DNA of 64,000 nt from Sindora glabra (Eukaryota; Streptophyta; Magnoliopsida; Fabales; Fabaceae): positions 7,019,151-7,083,150 of the forward strand of contig CM035235.1 in assembly GCA_020226215.1 (NCBI GenBank). The letters run 5' to 3'. Position numbers and translations under genes: made by a program. The notes under the pieces were generated by a model. The model was not told where the DNA came from, did no database searches, and was given only the letters and a program-made list of their open reading frames with translations. Within the stretch, counting starts at the first letter, position 1. The number at the start of each line of letters is the position of its first letter. Shown here in pieces: positions 12,470 through 25,720 of the stretch.

Positions 12470-15400
12470 ATATATTTCACACAATTTTTTAGTAAAAGAC
12501 CTTTAAAAGTGATATCATTAGAGACAATAACTTCTATTTTAAAAAAGAATTTATTTTCTTGCACTACAATGATTCTAAATATCATTTTTTTAATCATAAA
12601 GTTATATTTGACATGCTACCTCTTTACTAATATATATAAATGATAATTTTTTTTATGAAAAATACTTTCTTATGAAATAGATGGAGCATAAATTAAAATA
12701 GAAACATGATAAATCAATATAAGAAGTATGTTTTAGGCACATTAATATAATAAAGATTTAGATATCCATATCATTAATAAAGTAACTATTAATTTTTCTA
12801 TTTTTTCATTAACTTCTTTATTTCCATATAAATAAATATGCAAAAGGAGTAAAAAAATAGAAATAATATTCATACACCCAGTGGAAAAACAACATATAAG
12901 AGTTTTGTTTCAAGAGAATGTACATGGTACAAAGTATTTATTGTAAAGTAGCAAAATATGTAAAGATAGTTTGGAAAGAAAAATAAATAACCTCAAATTC
13001 TAGAACATCCACCATAAACAATAACCATATTTTGGAGATGAATTTTTGAAATGAAACAATGCCAAATGGCAATGCCATTGTGCCAATTTCAAAATTCCAT
13101 AATTAAAAGATGAATTATCATAATCAAAACTATAGTTTGACCTAAGAATTGCTTCACTTCAATTCTACTAGAACCAATAATAACTTCTATATATGGATTA
13201 CCACAATATAAGAAATTTTATTGCATCTATTATCACTTTGAATCATTTCATTCAATAACTAATCAATCCTTAAATGCTTTAAAACTAACTAAATAGTCAA
13301 GCATAGGATGTAATAGCCAAAATCTAGAGGTGAATTAAACTTTAATCACCAATTGCCATCATCAAAATTCCATGTTTTGCCTACCTATCTAATAATCTAA
13401 TAGTTCCTAATAAACAAATCATAAAAATGAATAAAATCCAAAAGGAAAACAAATAAAGCCTCCTGATTTATTATTAAGCATCTAAAAATCATATTGTTTG
13501 TCAAATTTTAACTTCTAAACTACATCCACGTTTGGCAAGAATGCAACTAGAATTGCCACTACTTCTTCAAAATCTTTTTCCCCTTGTTCAATATAACAAA
13601 ACACAAGATTTTGTTTCAATTCTAAATGAATGTCTTTTTAAAATGGTGTTTATCTTTAAGTAAAAAGGATTTTATTTCATTTACAATTTCTATTTTAATC
13701 ATATTTGTGTCATTATGAAACCATTAAATTCAGCAAGGATTTCACTAGAATTTATTTCATTTGATCTAAAATACATGTTGTATAAAAGATTTATCCTCCT
13801 TCTAACAATATATTTACTATGATATCATTAAAATTTATTTTTTAATTGAATTCCATGCATTTTTTTGTACATTCTAAGCAAAATAATTCATTTGCAAATG
13901 AAATGAAATCATTATTTTTGATAAAGTTTTCAAATAATAAAATTTATTTTCAAATAAATTGAAATCATTTCTATTGAAATGTAATGAAATTAATCATAGA
14001 AAAGTTGAATGCTAAATAAACCCTTTGTGTAGCCAACATTTTCACTTTCCTTTACCATAAATTTTGTTTGTTGCTTCATAGATTCCTTTATTGCTTTCTA
14101 AAAATAAAAAGTATAAGGTATCACACTCACTTAATTAGCAAGTGAGTCATGATTCTAAATTACAATCATGGTTGTGATTTTTTTGTAATATGTAAAATTA
14201 TGAATAAATATGTGATCAATGCAATGGAAAATTGTAAATGCAATGCAATATACCATAACTTGATATTATAATTGTTAATCACAATTTAGAACTTTGAAGG
14301 GCTAATTTGTAGTTTGATCTTATACTTAGGATTCTCACTTTGCAATTACAAACTTTTGCTTCCTCTTGTGATTACCTTATGTCAAGGTAAAAAATTGGAA
14401 AGCAATCAATAACAATAAATAAAACTATTTCAATTACTTCTTAAATTGATGTCCTAACATCTCAATAAGTTTTTTGTTAAAAAAATTATTAATATAGGAA
14501 AATAAAAAATTATGAAGAATCTTAAAGTTTGTTGGAAAAATAAACTCGAATCCCCTAAAAATTGTCTAATATGCAAAGCCTTAGATGATATTTTAGAAAT
14601 TTGTAAAAAATAAGAATGTAATTATGATGTAGTGTCATATGTGAAAAATCTAGAAAATTCATCAAAAAAATTATAGGTTTTAGGAGTCACTATTATGTTT
14701 CCTATAAGTTAGGTGCTTTATTGTATTTTATAATTTGAAAATTTGGAGATCTTATATCATAAAGACTCCCCAAGTGTATTAACACATATAATGAAAAATT
14801 CATCAATTAAATCAAGCATGCATTAAATTCCTAACATTTTTAAAATATTTAAAAGGAAGATAAAATAATTTTTAAAAATAAATAAATATACATTAAAATT
14901 ATGAAAATAAATTAAGGAAAATTTCCAACTTCATTATATCTAAATGCTACAATAACACATGATGTGTTGCTATAAAACCCCTAAATGATTTCTTAAATAT
15001 TAATTGAAATGATTTTTTATGATAATAAATTATTTTGATAACTTTTGATTTGCAAATATAGAACATATATGTTGAAAAAAGCATAATTACTAGTTTTTTA
15101 TGTAACACTACCTAGTTACTATTTTGCTTACTAGATGCATATGCTTTAATCATTCCAAATTATATTTATACAAGTATATATAGGTGCTTTCCAAATTTGT
15201 CAAAAGGCTATAATATATCATGCTAAAATTTCTACAAAATTCTATGATTTATATAGGTTGCTCTTTTGTTCAATGCCAATAACTATTGACTTAGTTTGAA
15301 ATATTGAAATGTGATTTATAAGAAAGGAGCAAGCATAATACATGTGTTGAAAAGGATTTGACAATATCAAATTCAAATATGTCTAAAAGAGTAAGCAAAT
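12470..15400. other. A+T-rich sequence, no gene recognised
   Basis: Nothing supportable as coding. The 13650-14000 stretch is rich in GAAATGAAATCATTT-type palindromic words, as in degraded MITEs, but no ends can be defined. Confidence 0.5.
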
Positions 15401-15608
15401 TAGTACTTTAATGAAAATAACTTATCAAGCCAACATTTAAAAGAGTAAAAGACTTTACCTAATGTTGTTGACCTTACATGCTATCCAAATTCAAATTATG
15501 GAAAAAGTAAGTTACCTAAAAGACTTAAAGAAAGAAAAGAAACCTTTTTGAGTTGAAATTGCTTATTGGAAGCTAAAAAGTCTTCAACGGCTAATTCACT
15601 TATTTGGT

Positions 15609-15617
15609 TATAAATAG
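15609..15617 (+). promoter_or_regulatory. Probable TATA box of the Copia 5' LTR
   Basis: TATAAATAG in the context GGTTATAAATAGAGAAG lies about 600 bp upstream of the primer-binding site, where the U3/R boundary of a SIRE-type LTR would be expected. Confidence 0.55.
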
Positions 15618-16216
15618 AGAAGTTTATCACTTAAGCTTCTTTTTTGTCTTTAAAAGGCTTTCAAAGTTCTCTCTACTCTTAAGTTTTCTTTATTTTTATG
15701 CTTAAACTTGCTATATTTGTACTTCTAGAGCATATAAACCTTGTAAACATTTTCAAAAGACAAACCTTACCCATTTAAAGGTTAATTAGCTAGGGTGGAA
15801 AGTGAATGAAACTCTTAGACACCTCATAGTTAGGATTATGCAAAGAAAATCCTTTACTATTTAAGCTGGAATTGCTTGAGTCCTTGAAAAATTAAGTAGG
15901 AATATTTAATTTTGTAAAAGAAAATGTGCTAATGGATAATCACTAAGATTGTTTTTTATTTTAGAATAGTAAAGTAAACCTAAAAGCATGCCTTTAGAGA
16001 ATGAAACTACTATAACACCAATTCTATCTTTTCTTTTCCTTGCTTTTTATTTTATACACTTTATTGTTTATCTTTACATGTTATTTACTTAATTTTTCAA
16101 TTTATGTTTCATTTCTCATTTGGAGGATCTTCAAGAGCATGCTATTTTAAAAGTTTAAATTTGAAATTATTTTCATAAACACTAATTTAATCATTTTGGT
16201 CTATTGTCTCATTAAT

Positions 16217-16228
16217 TGGTATAAGACT
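16217..16228 (+). other. Degraded initiator-tRNA-Met primer-binding site
   Basis: TGGTATAAGACT matches the plant PBS TGGTATCAGAGC with a few changes and sits 57 bp upstream of the gag start, marking the 3' end of the 5' LTR just before it. Confidence 0.6.
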
Positions 16229-16284
16229 TTATTTCTATTGTTAAAGCTTATTACTTTTAAGCACCAATCTTGTAAGGACACCAT

Positions 16285-17210
16285 GGATAATCTTGGATCA
16301 TCATATGAATATGAAAGCTATTATACATCTAGATTACTATTGTTTGATAAAACTAATTATATTTATTGGAAACATCAAATGATGTATTTCTTTAAGCCAT
16401 AGTGTGGGAGTTAATCAAGGAAGGATACATTCATCCAACCAAAAAGTAAGAAGAAGTTAATGTTCTAAAGAGCAAGTAAATTGAAGCTAAAAAGAAAAAG
16501 TGTAATCTCTATATTAAAGCAAAAAATGCTATCATATATGTCCTTTATCCTAAAAAAATACAAGAAAATCTTTGAATGCACTTTAGCCAAGGAAATGTGG
16601 GATAAACTCTAAATTAACTTTAAAGAAACAAGGTAAATGCCATAATCATGTAAATATACTTGCTCAAGAGTATGAACTTTTCCAAATAGAGGAGAATAAA
16701 GGTATAAAGTCTATGTTTGAAAAACTATTTATTAAATGATTTTTATGCTCTAGGAAGAATCGTTCCCAAATAAAATGTCATCTTGAAAATACTTAAATGT
16801 TTCTCTAGTTTATGGGAATCTACTCACAATGTTATTTAAGAAAGCAATAATCTTAACACTTTCACCTATGATAAGTTAATAGATAAACTTATAAGAAAAC
16901 CAAGATGATGAAAGATGCAACAAATAAAAAAAGAAAAAAATATTGCTCTTAAAGTTTCTAAATCTTCTTAAAAAGATTAAAAAGGAAATGATATTGAGTT
17001 TAATGATAAGGAAGAAATAGCTTACTTTGTTAAGAAGTTGACAAAAATTTAAAAAGAAAAAAGTAAGATAATCCTCAAAATCCATTTACTTGAAAAGAAC
17101 AAGTGAAAAAGGAATCAAGTAATCAAGTGCCAACTTGCTATGAATGTAAGGAACTTGACCATTTTAAGGTAGATTTCCTAAATCTAAAATGAAAATTCTG
17201 AAAGAAGCCA
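16285..17210 (+). pseudogene. Copia gag remnant
   Basis: The ATG at 16285 opens MDNLGSSYEYES, then DKTNYIYWKHQMMYFF, matching the N-terminal gag region of SIRE-like Copia elements (FDGTNYxxWKxxM pattern). Stops begin after codon 39. Near 17138 the sequence CYECKELDHFK is a decayed CCHC zinc knuckle: the first two Cys and the His are present, the last Cys is lost. Gag would form the retroelement particle; this copy is not functional. Confidence 0.7.
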
Positions 17211-18681
17211 CTAAAGAATAAAACAATGATGACTATATAGGATGATGAATATATTCCCTTAAATAATGATGATCAAAATGAGGAAATGAAGAAAATTACT
17301 AACCTCTACTTTATAACCAAAGAAGACTTTATCGAGGTAATGAATCTAAACTCACCTATTCCCTATGATAAATTATATTAAGCCTTTAAAAATCTATTAG
17401 AGAATTTTTAAAAGATAGTGAAAAATATCTTTCTATTTCTAAAGAAAATAATTCTTTACAAAAGGATTTTAATATTGAAAATTAAGAATTTGAAGATACT
17501 CTTGCTCCCTCCGAGGTTGAACTTAACACTTTGAAGAAAAGAAATTAAACTTTATAAGAAAATATTATTTTTTTGAAAAATGAAAATGATTTTTTGAAAA
17601 AAGAAAAATGAAAATTTTAAGAAAATGGATATCTTTTCTCAAAATGATTTATCAAAAGAAAATTCTATTTTATCAAATGAAATAACTTTCCTTGCAAAAG
17701 AAAAAAAAAGTTTAACAAAAAAAGAATGAATTTTTAAAAAAACAAAATGGTCCTTTTCAAAAAATAACTTAAATGGAAAAACGCAAGCAATTGTTCACTC
17801 TAAAAAAGGTAATTCAAAAACAAAAGAAAAGGTTTCCTTTTCAAAAGAAATATAACTTTCAAAAAAACAAAACCTAATTGCTCATTCTTTGGAAAATGAG
17901 AATTTACTCTTGAAAAAGAAAATAAAGTTTTTGAAAAAGGATATTTCTAATTTTGTGAAGGGAAAAAGAAAGTTAAATACTATTTTGTGAAAACAAAAGC
18001 ACTCATCTAATAAAAGGAGAGTTCGCTTCATACAAGAAAAGTATGATAAAAATCATTAAAATACACTTGTAAAAATAACTTAGAACTCTTTTCCTAATTT
18101 AGTTTGTAACTTTTGCAAGAAAAATAGACATATATCCTAATCTTGTATTCATAAAAAGAAGTTACTTATTCATGAAGTACAAGAAAGGAGGCTGAAAGGT
18201 CGAAGTCCTAAAAAGTAAGGAATTAACCCAAAATGACCTAGGTACCTCAAACAAGATAGTTATTCTTTAACATGTGAACTTAACAACAAGTGTTGAAAAT
18301 GGCTATTGGTTTCTTGTTAGTGGTTGCTTATAACATATGATGAAAAATTCAAATAAGCTCATTTCTCTTAAATTAATTCAAAAAGGTGATGTAGTTTTTA
18401 GTAATAACATTAGATGCAAAATTATTAGGATTGGTATAGATTTTCTATCTTATCTTAACAATGTTAGAATGGTTGAATGACTAAAATACAACTTTTTAAG
18501 CATAAGTCAATTATATGACAAAGGTTATAGTGCTATTTTTTAATTCTCTCATTGTTATATACAAAACATCTTCAATAATAAAATATATTTTATAGGCTAA
18601 ATAATATATAACATTTATGATATCTTTTTAAAGCATATTCCTCAAAAGAAAGCTAAATGATTTATTTCAAAAACTGTTCAC

Positions 18682-19215
18682 AGTTACCTTTAGCATAAAA
18701 GGTTAAAGCATGTTAACATGCATTTTATTTCAAGTATTTAAAAAACCAACTTAGCTTATAGCCTCTAAAACTTAAATTTGAGAAAAATCGTATTTGTAAT
18801 GCTTGTCAATAAGGGAAACAAGTAAAATCTTTTTTCGAACCTAAAAATAATATTTTCACTTTAAAACCTATGGAGCTATTGCATATGGATCTTTTTAGTC
18901 CTACTAAAACCTAAAGTTTAGAAGGTAAAAGATATGATCTAAATATTGTTTATGATTTCTTAAAATATACTTGGGCGTTTTTTCTAACTTAAAAAAATGA
19001 ACCTTTTTAATAAGTTTGAAATATTTGGCAAAAAGCTTGAAAACGAGAAAGGTGTGAGTATATGGAGTATAAGAAGTGATCATGATAGAGAATTCAAAAA
19101 TTATTTTTTAAAAAACTTGTATGAAGAAAATTATATTAACTATAATTTTTCACATCCTAAAACTATTCAACAAAACGAAGTAATTGAAAGGAAAATAGAC
19201 TTCAATTGATTTGGC
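18682..19215 (+). pseudogene. Copia integrase remnant
   Basis: The GAG-pre-integrase zinc region reads SYL*HKRLKHVNMHF (the stop replaces the usual Trp of LWHxRLGH, a TGG-to-TAG change). It is followed by PMELLHMDLFSPTKT, containing the first catalytic Asp, and after stops by WSIRSDHDREFKNYF (second Asp region) and QQNEVIERK (catalytic Glu region). Catalytic positions are largely preserved while the frame is not. The open stretch 18997-19209 is the best preserved part. Confidence 0.85.
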
Positions 19216-19929
19216 TAGAACCATATTTTGCAAAAATAATCTTCCAAAATACTTTTAGGTGGAAGCTAAAAACATTTCTTGCCATATCACAAATATATGC
19301 TTGATACATCTCATCTTAAAAAAAACTCTTTATAAGCTTTAGAATGGGAGAAAATCCAATATTGGCTACTTTTATGCATTTAGATGTAGATGTTAAATCT
19401 AGAACAATGGAAAAGACTAACTAGTAAAGTTTGATTCGAGATAAGATAAAGGCATTTTTTAGGGTTATTCTCTCACTAACAAAGCTTATAGAGTTTACAA
19501 CAAGAGAACTCTTGTGATAGGAGAATCTATACATGTTATGTTTAATGAGAACATTGTTACTTAAATGGCTAAACCTTCAAAAAAGGATGATGATTTCTTT
19601 TAAAAGGTAATTCATAAAAAAAGTAAGCATAACATAAGAATCCTAACAAGGAAGTTGTTCTGATTAAGCAATATAATCAGAATCAACAAGGAGTTCCAAA
19701 TTAACATGATAGATTAAAAGAGCAAGATAAGCTAAACAAGCAAAAGGATTAGATTGAATAACTTAAGGAGAAAACTCCTAAATCTCAATCTAAAAGTCTT
19801 CTAAAAGAATGGAAGCACACTGCTAACCTATCCAAATAAGTGTATCATTTATGATCCTTTTTAAGGAATCCAAATATAACCCTTATTTAGAAATAATAAC
19901 TTGGCTTTTCTCCCTTATATTTAATTAAA

Positions 19930-20790
19930 AAATATTAATGAAGCATTTTTTTATAAGAGTTAGATTCAAGCCATTCAAGAGGAATTCAATAACTTCAATA
20001 AAAATGAAGTATGGACACTTATACCTAAGCCTTATAACTAACCAAACTTTGGCTCCAAGTGCGTATTTCATAACAAGCTTGATAAATCTACAAAAGTGGT
20101 AAGAAACAAAGCAAGATTAGTAGTACAAGAATACAATTAATAAGAACGTATTGATTATGATGAAACTTATGATTCTGTTGCCAAACTTGAATCTATTAGA
20201 ATGCTACTTACTTTTACATCTTATACAAATTTCAAGCTTTATCTAATGGATGTCAAAAGTTCTTTCTTGAGTAATTTCTTAAATTAGGAAGCTTATATTA
20301 GACAACCTCCTATATTTGAAAACTTTGAAAAACTAAATCATGTTTTCAAACTCACTAAGGTTTTATATAATTTTAAGCAAGCTTTTAGAGCTTGATATGC
20401 AAGACTTAATAAATTCCTTATTGAAAATAGTTTTTTAAAAGGAAAAAGTAGACATTACTCTTTTTTATCAAATATATTAAGCATGACATTTTAATTAAAC
20501 AAATATATGTTAATAATATTATATTTGGGTCTACTAATGAGCTCTTGTATAATGAATTTTCTAATCTTATGAAAAGGGAGTTTAAAACAAGCATGATAGG
20601 TAAACTTACATTCTTCTTTAGACTACAAGTCAAAGATGAAATCTTCATCAACCAAGCTAAGTACACTAAAGATCTCTTAAAGAGATTTGAGATGAAAAAT
20701 GTTAAGATCCTTAGTGCACTTATGTGCATTTCCACTAAACTTAATAAAGATGAAAAGTTTAAACTGATTGACTTCTAGGAGATTGAATAT
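19930..20790 (+). pseudogene. Copia reverse transcriptase remnant
   Basis: In several frames one reads VVRNKARLVVQEYN, DYDETYDSVAKLESIRMLL, NFKLYLMDVKSSFLS, NHVFKLTKVLYNFKQAFRA and, near 20498-20535, IYVNNIIFGSTNE, followed by KREFKTSMIGKLTFFFRLQV. These are the successive conserved blocks of Copia RT in order. The active-site YVDD is YVNN here, both Asp codons (GAT) having become AAT, and KARLVAQGY and ALYGLKQAPRAW are similarly eroded. The enzyme is dead. Confidence 0.88.
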
Positions 20791-20934
20791 CATGTTTAGT
20801 GTATACTTATATGCAAGGTATCATCCAATCTCAAAGAATCAGATTTAGTAGTTGTGAAAAGAATCTTTAAATATTAACCTGATATAAAAAATCTTAGTTT
20901 ATGGTATCCAAAAATAATTATTTTGATCTTATTA

Positions 20935-21225
20935 CGTAAGAAGTACTTGTGGAGCACGTCACTTCTTAGGCTAATGCCTTGTTTCATGGCAAAGCAAAAA
21001 GTAAGCACTGTTCCTTTTTCCATAGCTAAGGTAGAATATATAATAGTTAAAAGTTATTATATTCAAATATTATGGATGAAATATCAACTTGAAGATTACA
21101 ATTTACAACTTAACTACATCTAAATGCTTTGTGATAATACTAGTCCGATCAATTTGGCCAAAAATCTTATTCAACATTCAAGAATAAAATATATTAAAAA
21201 TTAAGCATCATTTTATAATAGATTA
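20935..21225 (+). pseudogene. Copia RNase H remnant
   Basis: The frame at 21024-21123 gives SIAKVEYIIVKSYYIQILWM then KYQLEDYNLQL, corresponding to the AEYxA...CxQxLWMxxQLxDYG block of Copia RNase H. It continues past a stop as LCDNTSPINLAKNLIQHSR, matching the CDNxSAIxLxxNPxxHSRxKHI block. A shift near 21190-21240 then degrades it. It completes pol of the preceding element. Confidence 0.85.
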
Positions 21226-22447
21226 TGTTAACAAAGGGGATGCTGAACTAAATTTTTACAAAATCTGTTCATGAAGATAGATTTTTTCATAAGAAATAAG
21301 CATAGAATGATTAATTTTAATTAACTATGTCTAAAATTATTCAATTTAATTTTTGAAATAATTATGAATTTAATTTGTGTGATGCATTTTTATCTACGGC
21401 ATATTTTATACATTAATATTGTATATTTTAAGGTGCATTAGTTTTAAGGTTTTTATTTTATTATAAAAGCATATCATTTGTATAATGGCAAAAGGCAAGT
21501 AGTTCTTTCCTTTGGAAAATTGTCAAATGGTCTTACCTAACAAAAGATTATTTTTGGATTATATGAAAAAAGGAAAGTTTAGACTATATGATTCATGTTG
21601 CTCAGTCCATTAAGTAACCAAAAGTAAGCTACCTTTTTAAGTTAACTTATAACACCTCTTGATAACCTCTCCCCTTATTAACTTCTTACATTTTTTTAGT
21701 AATTAACCTTTATTGTTTGAATTTAGCTCATGCATATATTTGGAAAATTATCCTCCACATATTTAAAGTGCCTATTTAATTACTTTTTCATCCACTCCTT
21801 TTTATTAAAAACCATTTCCTTATGTTTAAATGTCTTTTAAAGAACATTTATTTCCCTTTTCTTTTAAAAGCTTTTCTTTCCATTTAATCTTTCACTCAAA
21901 CCTACCCTAATAAAAAAACTACTCACTTTCTCTAACTTTTATATTACCATTTTTAAAGTTTTCACATTTTGGGCAATTAGGTTTTCTAAAAAAAAAAAAA
22001 ATCTTCATCTCTACCTTTTAATCTTTATTTATCTTGCTATTACAAAATTTTGCATTCTTATAGAAATTCTCTATCTTTCAAAATTAAAAGTTTATTTTTG
22101 AAATGAAATTCCTTTTTCTTTAAAAACCATTTGCACTATGCATATTGGATACTTTTAAATGAGTTATATGTTATTTTTATTGCTTAAACCTTTCTCTCTC
22201 TTTTAAAACCAAAACCCTTATTTTTTGTCCCTCAAAACCTTTTATTTTTCTAAAAAATGGCAAATTAATCATCCTTGATTCAATTTTCTTTTAATCTTTT
22301 TTGAAACCTAACTTCAAAAACTGTCTACTAGAACTTCATTTAAAAATAATGTGTGACCCTACTAAAGCAAACCTAGACTCATTTGCATCTAAAAATCTAA
22401 AATGCATTAAGTACTTAAGGAATCAGAGTTAGAGCTCTTTCTTAGAA

Positions 22448-22800
22448 ATGGATGAGCTTATGTATAAAATCTATACCAAGCTCTTTTATGTAAATCTAGC
22501 TATTGAAAAATCTTTTATAATAACCAAAGTCTCTATTAAAAGAAAGGTCATAACATTGAATGTAACAAGGATCAATAATATCTGTAAGGTACCAAAAGAG
22601 GGGGAAGCAATCAAAATCCAAAAAGATAACATAATTCATTAAGGATGCACTGCCAAACAATGGACAATGCTCATTTTTTATGGTAAAAACTTCTTAAAAG
22701 GTGATCTGCTTGATAAAAAACATAAAGATGCTACTCTATTTTGTGAATTAACTAATCCTTCCTACGCAAAAAAGGTTAAACAATATCAACAACTTTAAAG
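22448..22800 (+). pseudogene. Possible third ORF of SIRE-like element
   Basis: A 64-codon open frame reads LFYVNLAIEKSFIITKVSIK, then VITLNVTRINNICKVPKEGE, and past one stop continues with KQWTMLIFYGKNFL. The FYxNL...V.G..I.....IN.I...P..G pattern resembles the putative plant transposon protein domain found in extra ORFs of plant LTR elements. Position 3' of RNase H fits. The match is from pattern memory only. Confidence 0.45.
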
Positions 22801-22929
22801 CCATTGTGATGTAGCTTATTGAGCCAAATATCAAGTTTAACTTTGGCGACCTTTTATCTAATTATTTTCATCATCTTTAATGCTTGATCTATCAATATTA
22901 GCTACCATCCCTAATATCCTTAATTTGAT

Positions 22930-23460
22930 TTCTTGATCATCTTCAATGCTTGATCTACTAGTAATTATTCATTATGTTTAGTATGTTTCAAGCTTCTTTT
23001 TATCTAATTATTCTAATTACAACTATCCTAATGAGGCTTGATGTTAGGGTTGCAAAGAGGTTTTAGGTATCTTCTATTTAAAGGAACATAAATAAAAAAT
23101 TATTATGGCTATTGTGATAATAAAGCTTTTAGAGGTTCATATGTTTCTTTCTCAAAAAGACAAAGATTAAATGTTATTATGGCCGTTATGATGATGATGT
23201 TTTGGGATAATCATGAACATTAAAAACTACACCACCCATAAAGAAATTAAAAGAGAGAACAAAAGCAAAACAAAATGAAGAGAAAACATATGCTAGTGAA
23301 AAAAAAAACTTTTAGAAGCATGAACAAGAAAGTAAAAGCCAAAAAGCATGAAGTAGTGTCAAAATGGATGGAATAAAAGGCTTATATAATTAGGTTATAT
23401 ATGCAATAGCTTGCATGTAACTAAATGATGCTTACTAATTTATTTTCTTTATAATAACTA
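22930..23460 (+). repeat. Old copy of a repeat shared with 43.17-43.65 kb
   Basis: Shared words in the same order include AATGCTTGATCTAC, TTCATATGTTTCTT, AAAAGACA and GATGTTTTGGGA, with nearly gap-free alignment over the last 250 bp. Differences are mainly C-to-T and G-to-A relative to the 43-kb copy, so this one is more decayed. Identity of the repeat is unknown. Confidence 0.65.
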
Positions 23461-24923
23461 ATCTAATACTAATGCCTATCTTATCACATGTTAAATTAGT
23501 ATAATTTTTAATCCTTAATTTATTTATAGAGCCAAGAATTTAATCAAGTCAAACTTAGGATCCTTTACTAAGTTTGGAACATTTTAGAAGTTAGCTTATT
23601 ACTATTGAGCCAACTACTTGTTAATTAAAAGATTAATTAGGGCTTCTATTACTTTCAATGAATATGAATCAATTTCAAATTTGAAAATAATTAGTTTTAT
23701 TTTAAAGGAATTTGTTTATGCATCAATTAAATAACAATAAAATATTTTAAAAAAAAGATAATAAAATTTTTTCGTAAATCTACACTTATTACTACAAAAT
23801 TACCCTTTAATGTCACTATAATGACGTTGGCTAAAGTGAAAACTAATACATGTATATATATAATGGCATAGTGGCATTTTTCAAAATAAGTACAACTTGT
23901 CACATCAATTTAGATAAAAAAATTGATATAATAAAGTCACAATATTTAATGAGAAGTGAAGAGTTGAAAATTGAATTGAAAAAACTTGCTACATTAATTT
24001 TTTAAAAAAACTAACATTGAAAATGAAGGCAAACCATTTAATAAGAGTAGCCAAACATTAAATGTTTATTCATGTATATAAGCGATGTTGAAAGTAATTT
24101 TGCAAAGAACATTAGATATTGATTTTGATGACAACCAACATGGAAATATATAAATATTACTTATTTATTAATAACTGACATCTAAAGTGCCATCTTTAGC
24201 ATATACACCATCACTATTTTTCAAAATTACAAATAAACTAATATTGTATAATGATTTGCTCTCAATTTTTCCTGCTTTCTACTTGATTTTCTTTAGGAAT
24301 TATTTGTTGATGATGTGGAGTTAACCTACTACCATATTTGTACATCTACTCCCATCTATCTAAGATATTTTTCCTAATTTTCTTATACGTTATGAGCATT
24401 TGTGTTTCAATTGTGCTCTTCAAGGTTAAATAGGTAGCATTCTTTTTCATTGTCAAAAAGTATTAATTTTTATACTTAAAATTAATTTTCAATAATTGTT
24501 TACATATTTTAAAAGCATTATTTAATATGAAGTGTTAATATACTCGACTATATGTCCTGTGTTATGCTTATATTTTTCAAAATATCAATTTACTTAAATG
24601 CTATATTATAAAATAACTTTCTACATTAGTATAACTTGAATCCATGTCCTATTTTATGCTCATATTTTTTAAAATATCATTTTTATTTGAATGCTATATT
24701 ATTAGAGTAACTTTCTACATTAGTATAACTTTGTTTCTTGGATGCTATTTTTAAAAATCTTAATTTCTTATAAGTAAATTTTTATTCTAGGATCAAATTA
24801 AATGTGAAAAATGTTATGCAATCATTCCTTATTATTTAAGTTATCATATATATGTGTTATATTATTTATTAGATATTGCTCGGTACATAAGTTAAATATT
24901 TATGTTGATTTTGATAAAACTTT

Positions 24924-25720
24924 TTGAACAAAAGTGATATGGATTTAGCTAATTTTGGTAAAGGTGGTCAAAAAAAGAAACGAGTGAAGGATCTTATAAT
25001 TATAAGAGACATAATTTTCAAGTGCACTGAAGGGAATAAACTAATAGTAGACTTTAATGAAAATAGAGCCATATATGGACCTAGTAGAACAAAATTTAAC
25101 TACTACCTTAGTTCCATGATATGCATCATAGTGCCTAATATTGTTAATCAAGTAGAAAAAGACATCAAATATGCCATTGACGATGATATATTTGTAAGAA
25201 ACCTTAATACTAATCTCCATTTCAATTTTTATATGTACATAATAAAAAGTTTTAGATTATTATTCATTTATGGGTTAGCTTCCAAGCCACCTTTACTATT
25301 AATAAAGATTAGAAAGACCATATCTTTCTATTGACAAGTAGAAGGAAAAATGACTTTAAGCATAAGTTGAGGAAGCAGTACGTTGGCCTATAAGGATAAA
25401 GGCAATACCTATGCTTGAAAAATATCACTTGATTAATAAGCAAATATAGGAAAAGTTTGTGGAGTTATATCATTTGGAGGAATTTCAAGCAAATATGGTC
25501 ATCTCAATATAGTTATTTTTCTTCCACTATTAATAGTAAATAATGTCTTTTCATCACTTATTTTATTTTTCCTTAATAGGCCATAAGTGCACAAAATAAG
25601 CTAAACCAAGCCAAAAACATGTACAAGCATAGGTTATCTTAGGAAAGGTATAAAAAGCTTATCAAGGAAAGAAGTGAAGTTATTAAGAAGACTACTAATC
25701 AACCTAGAGATTAACCATCT
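24924..25720 (+). pseudogene. CACTA-associated Transposase_24-like protein remnant
   Basis: The frame at 24924-25334 reads VKDLIIIRDIIFKCTEGNKL then IVDFNENRAIYGPSRTKFNY, the hallmark GPT...L....EGxKLxVxFNexGQPIGxxxxKFxxxLG block of plant En/Spm ORF2 proteins. After a gap containing an apparent degraded intron, about 25585-25710 gives AQNKLNQAKNMYKHRLS and KKLIKERSEVIKKTTNQ, matching the later KNKxNRxKxxxxHxxGxKSF...RxE block. A further low-complexity stretch at 25879-26145 (KHPKHISNIKGLVDFKKYFK) probably belongs to the same gene. Stops and missing exons make it non-functional. Function of the intact protein is not well defined. Confidence 0.75.

Larger units (their letters stand above)
15400..22800 (+). 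mobile_element. Degenerate SIRE-like Copia retrotransposon
   Basis: Plus-strand order is LTR with TATA box, primer-binding site, gag, integrase, reverse transcriptase, RNase H and a possible extra ORF, which is the Copia order (integrase before RT). The gag start MDNLGSSYE and the extra downstream ORF suggest the SIRE/Maximus lineage. All domains are broken by stops and frameshifts. The 5' LTR is judged to end just before the PBS at 16217; its start is not fixed. No convincing 3' LTR was found, so the outer limits are approximate. Confidence 0.75.

Noticed and set aside
20418..20735. 105-codon open frame on the minus strand
   Set aside because: It is antisense to the clearly recognisable Copia reverse transcriptase on the plus strand.
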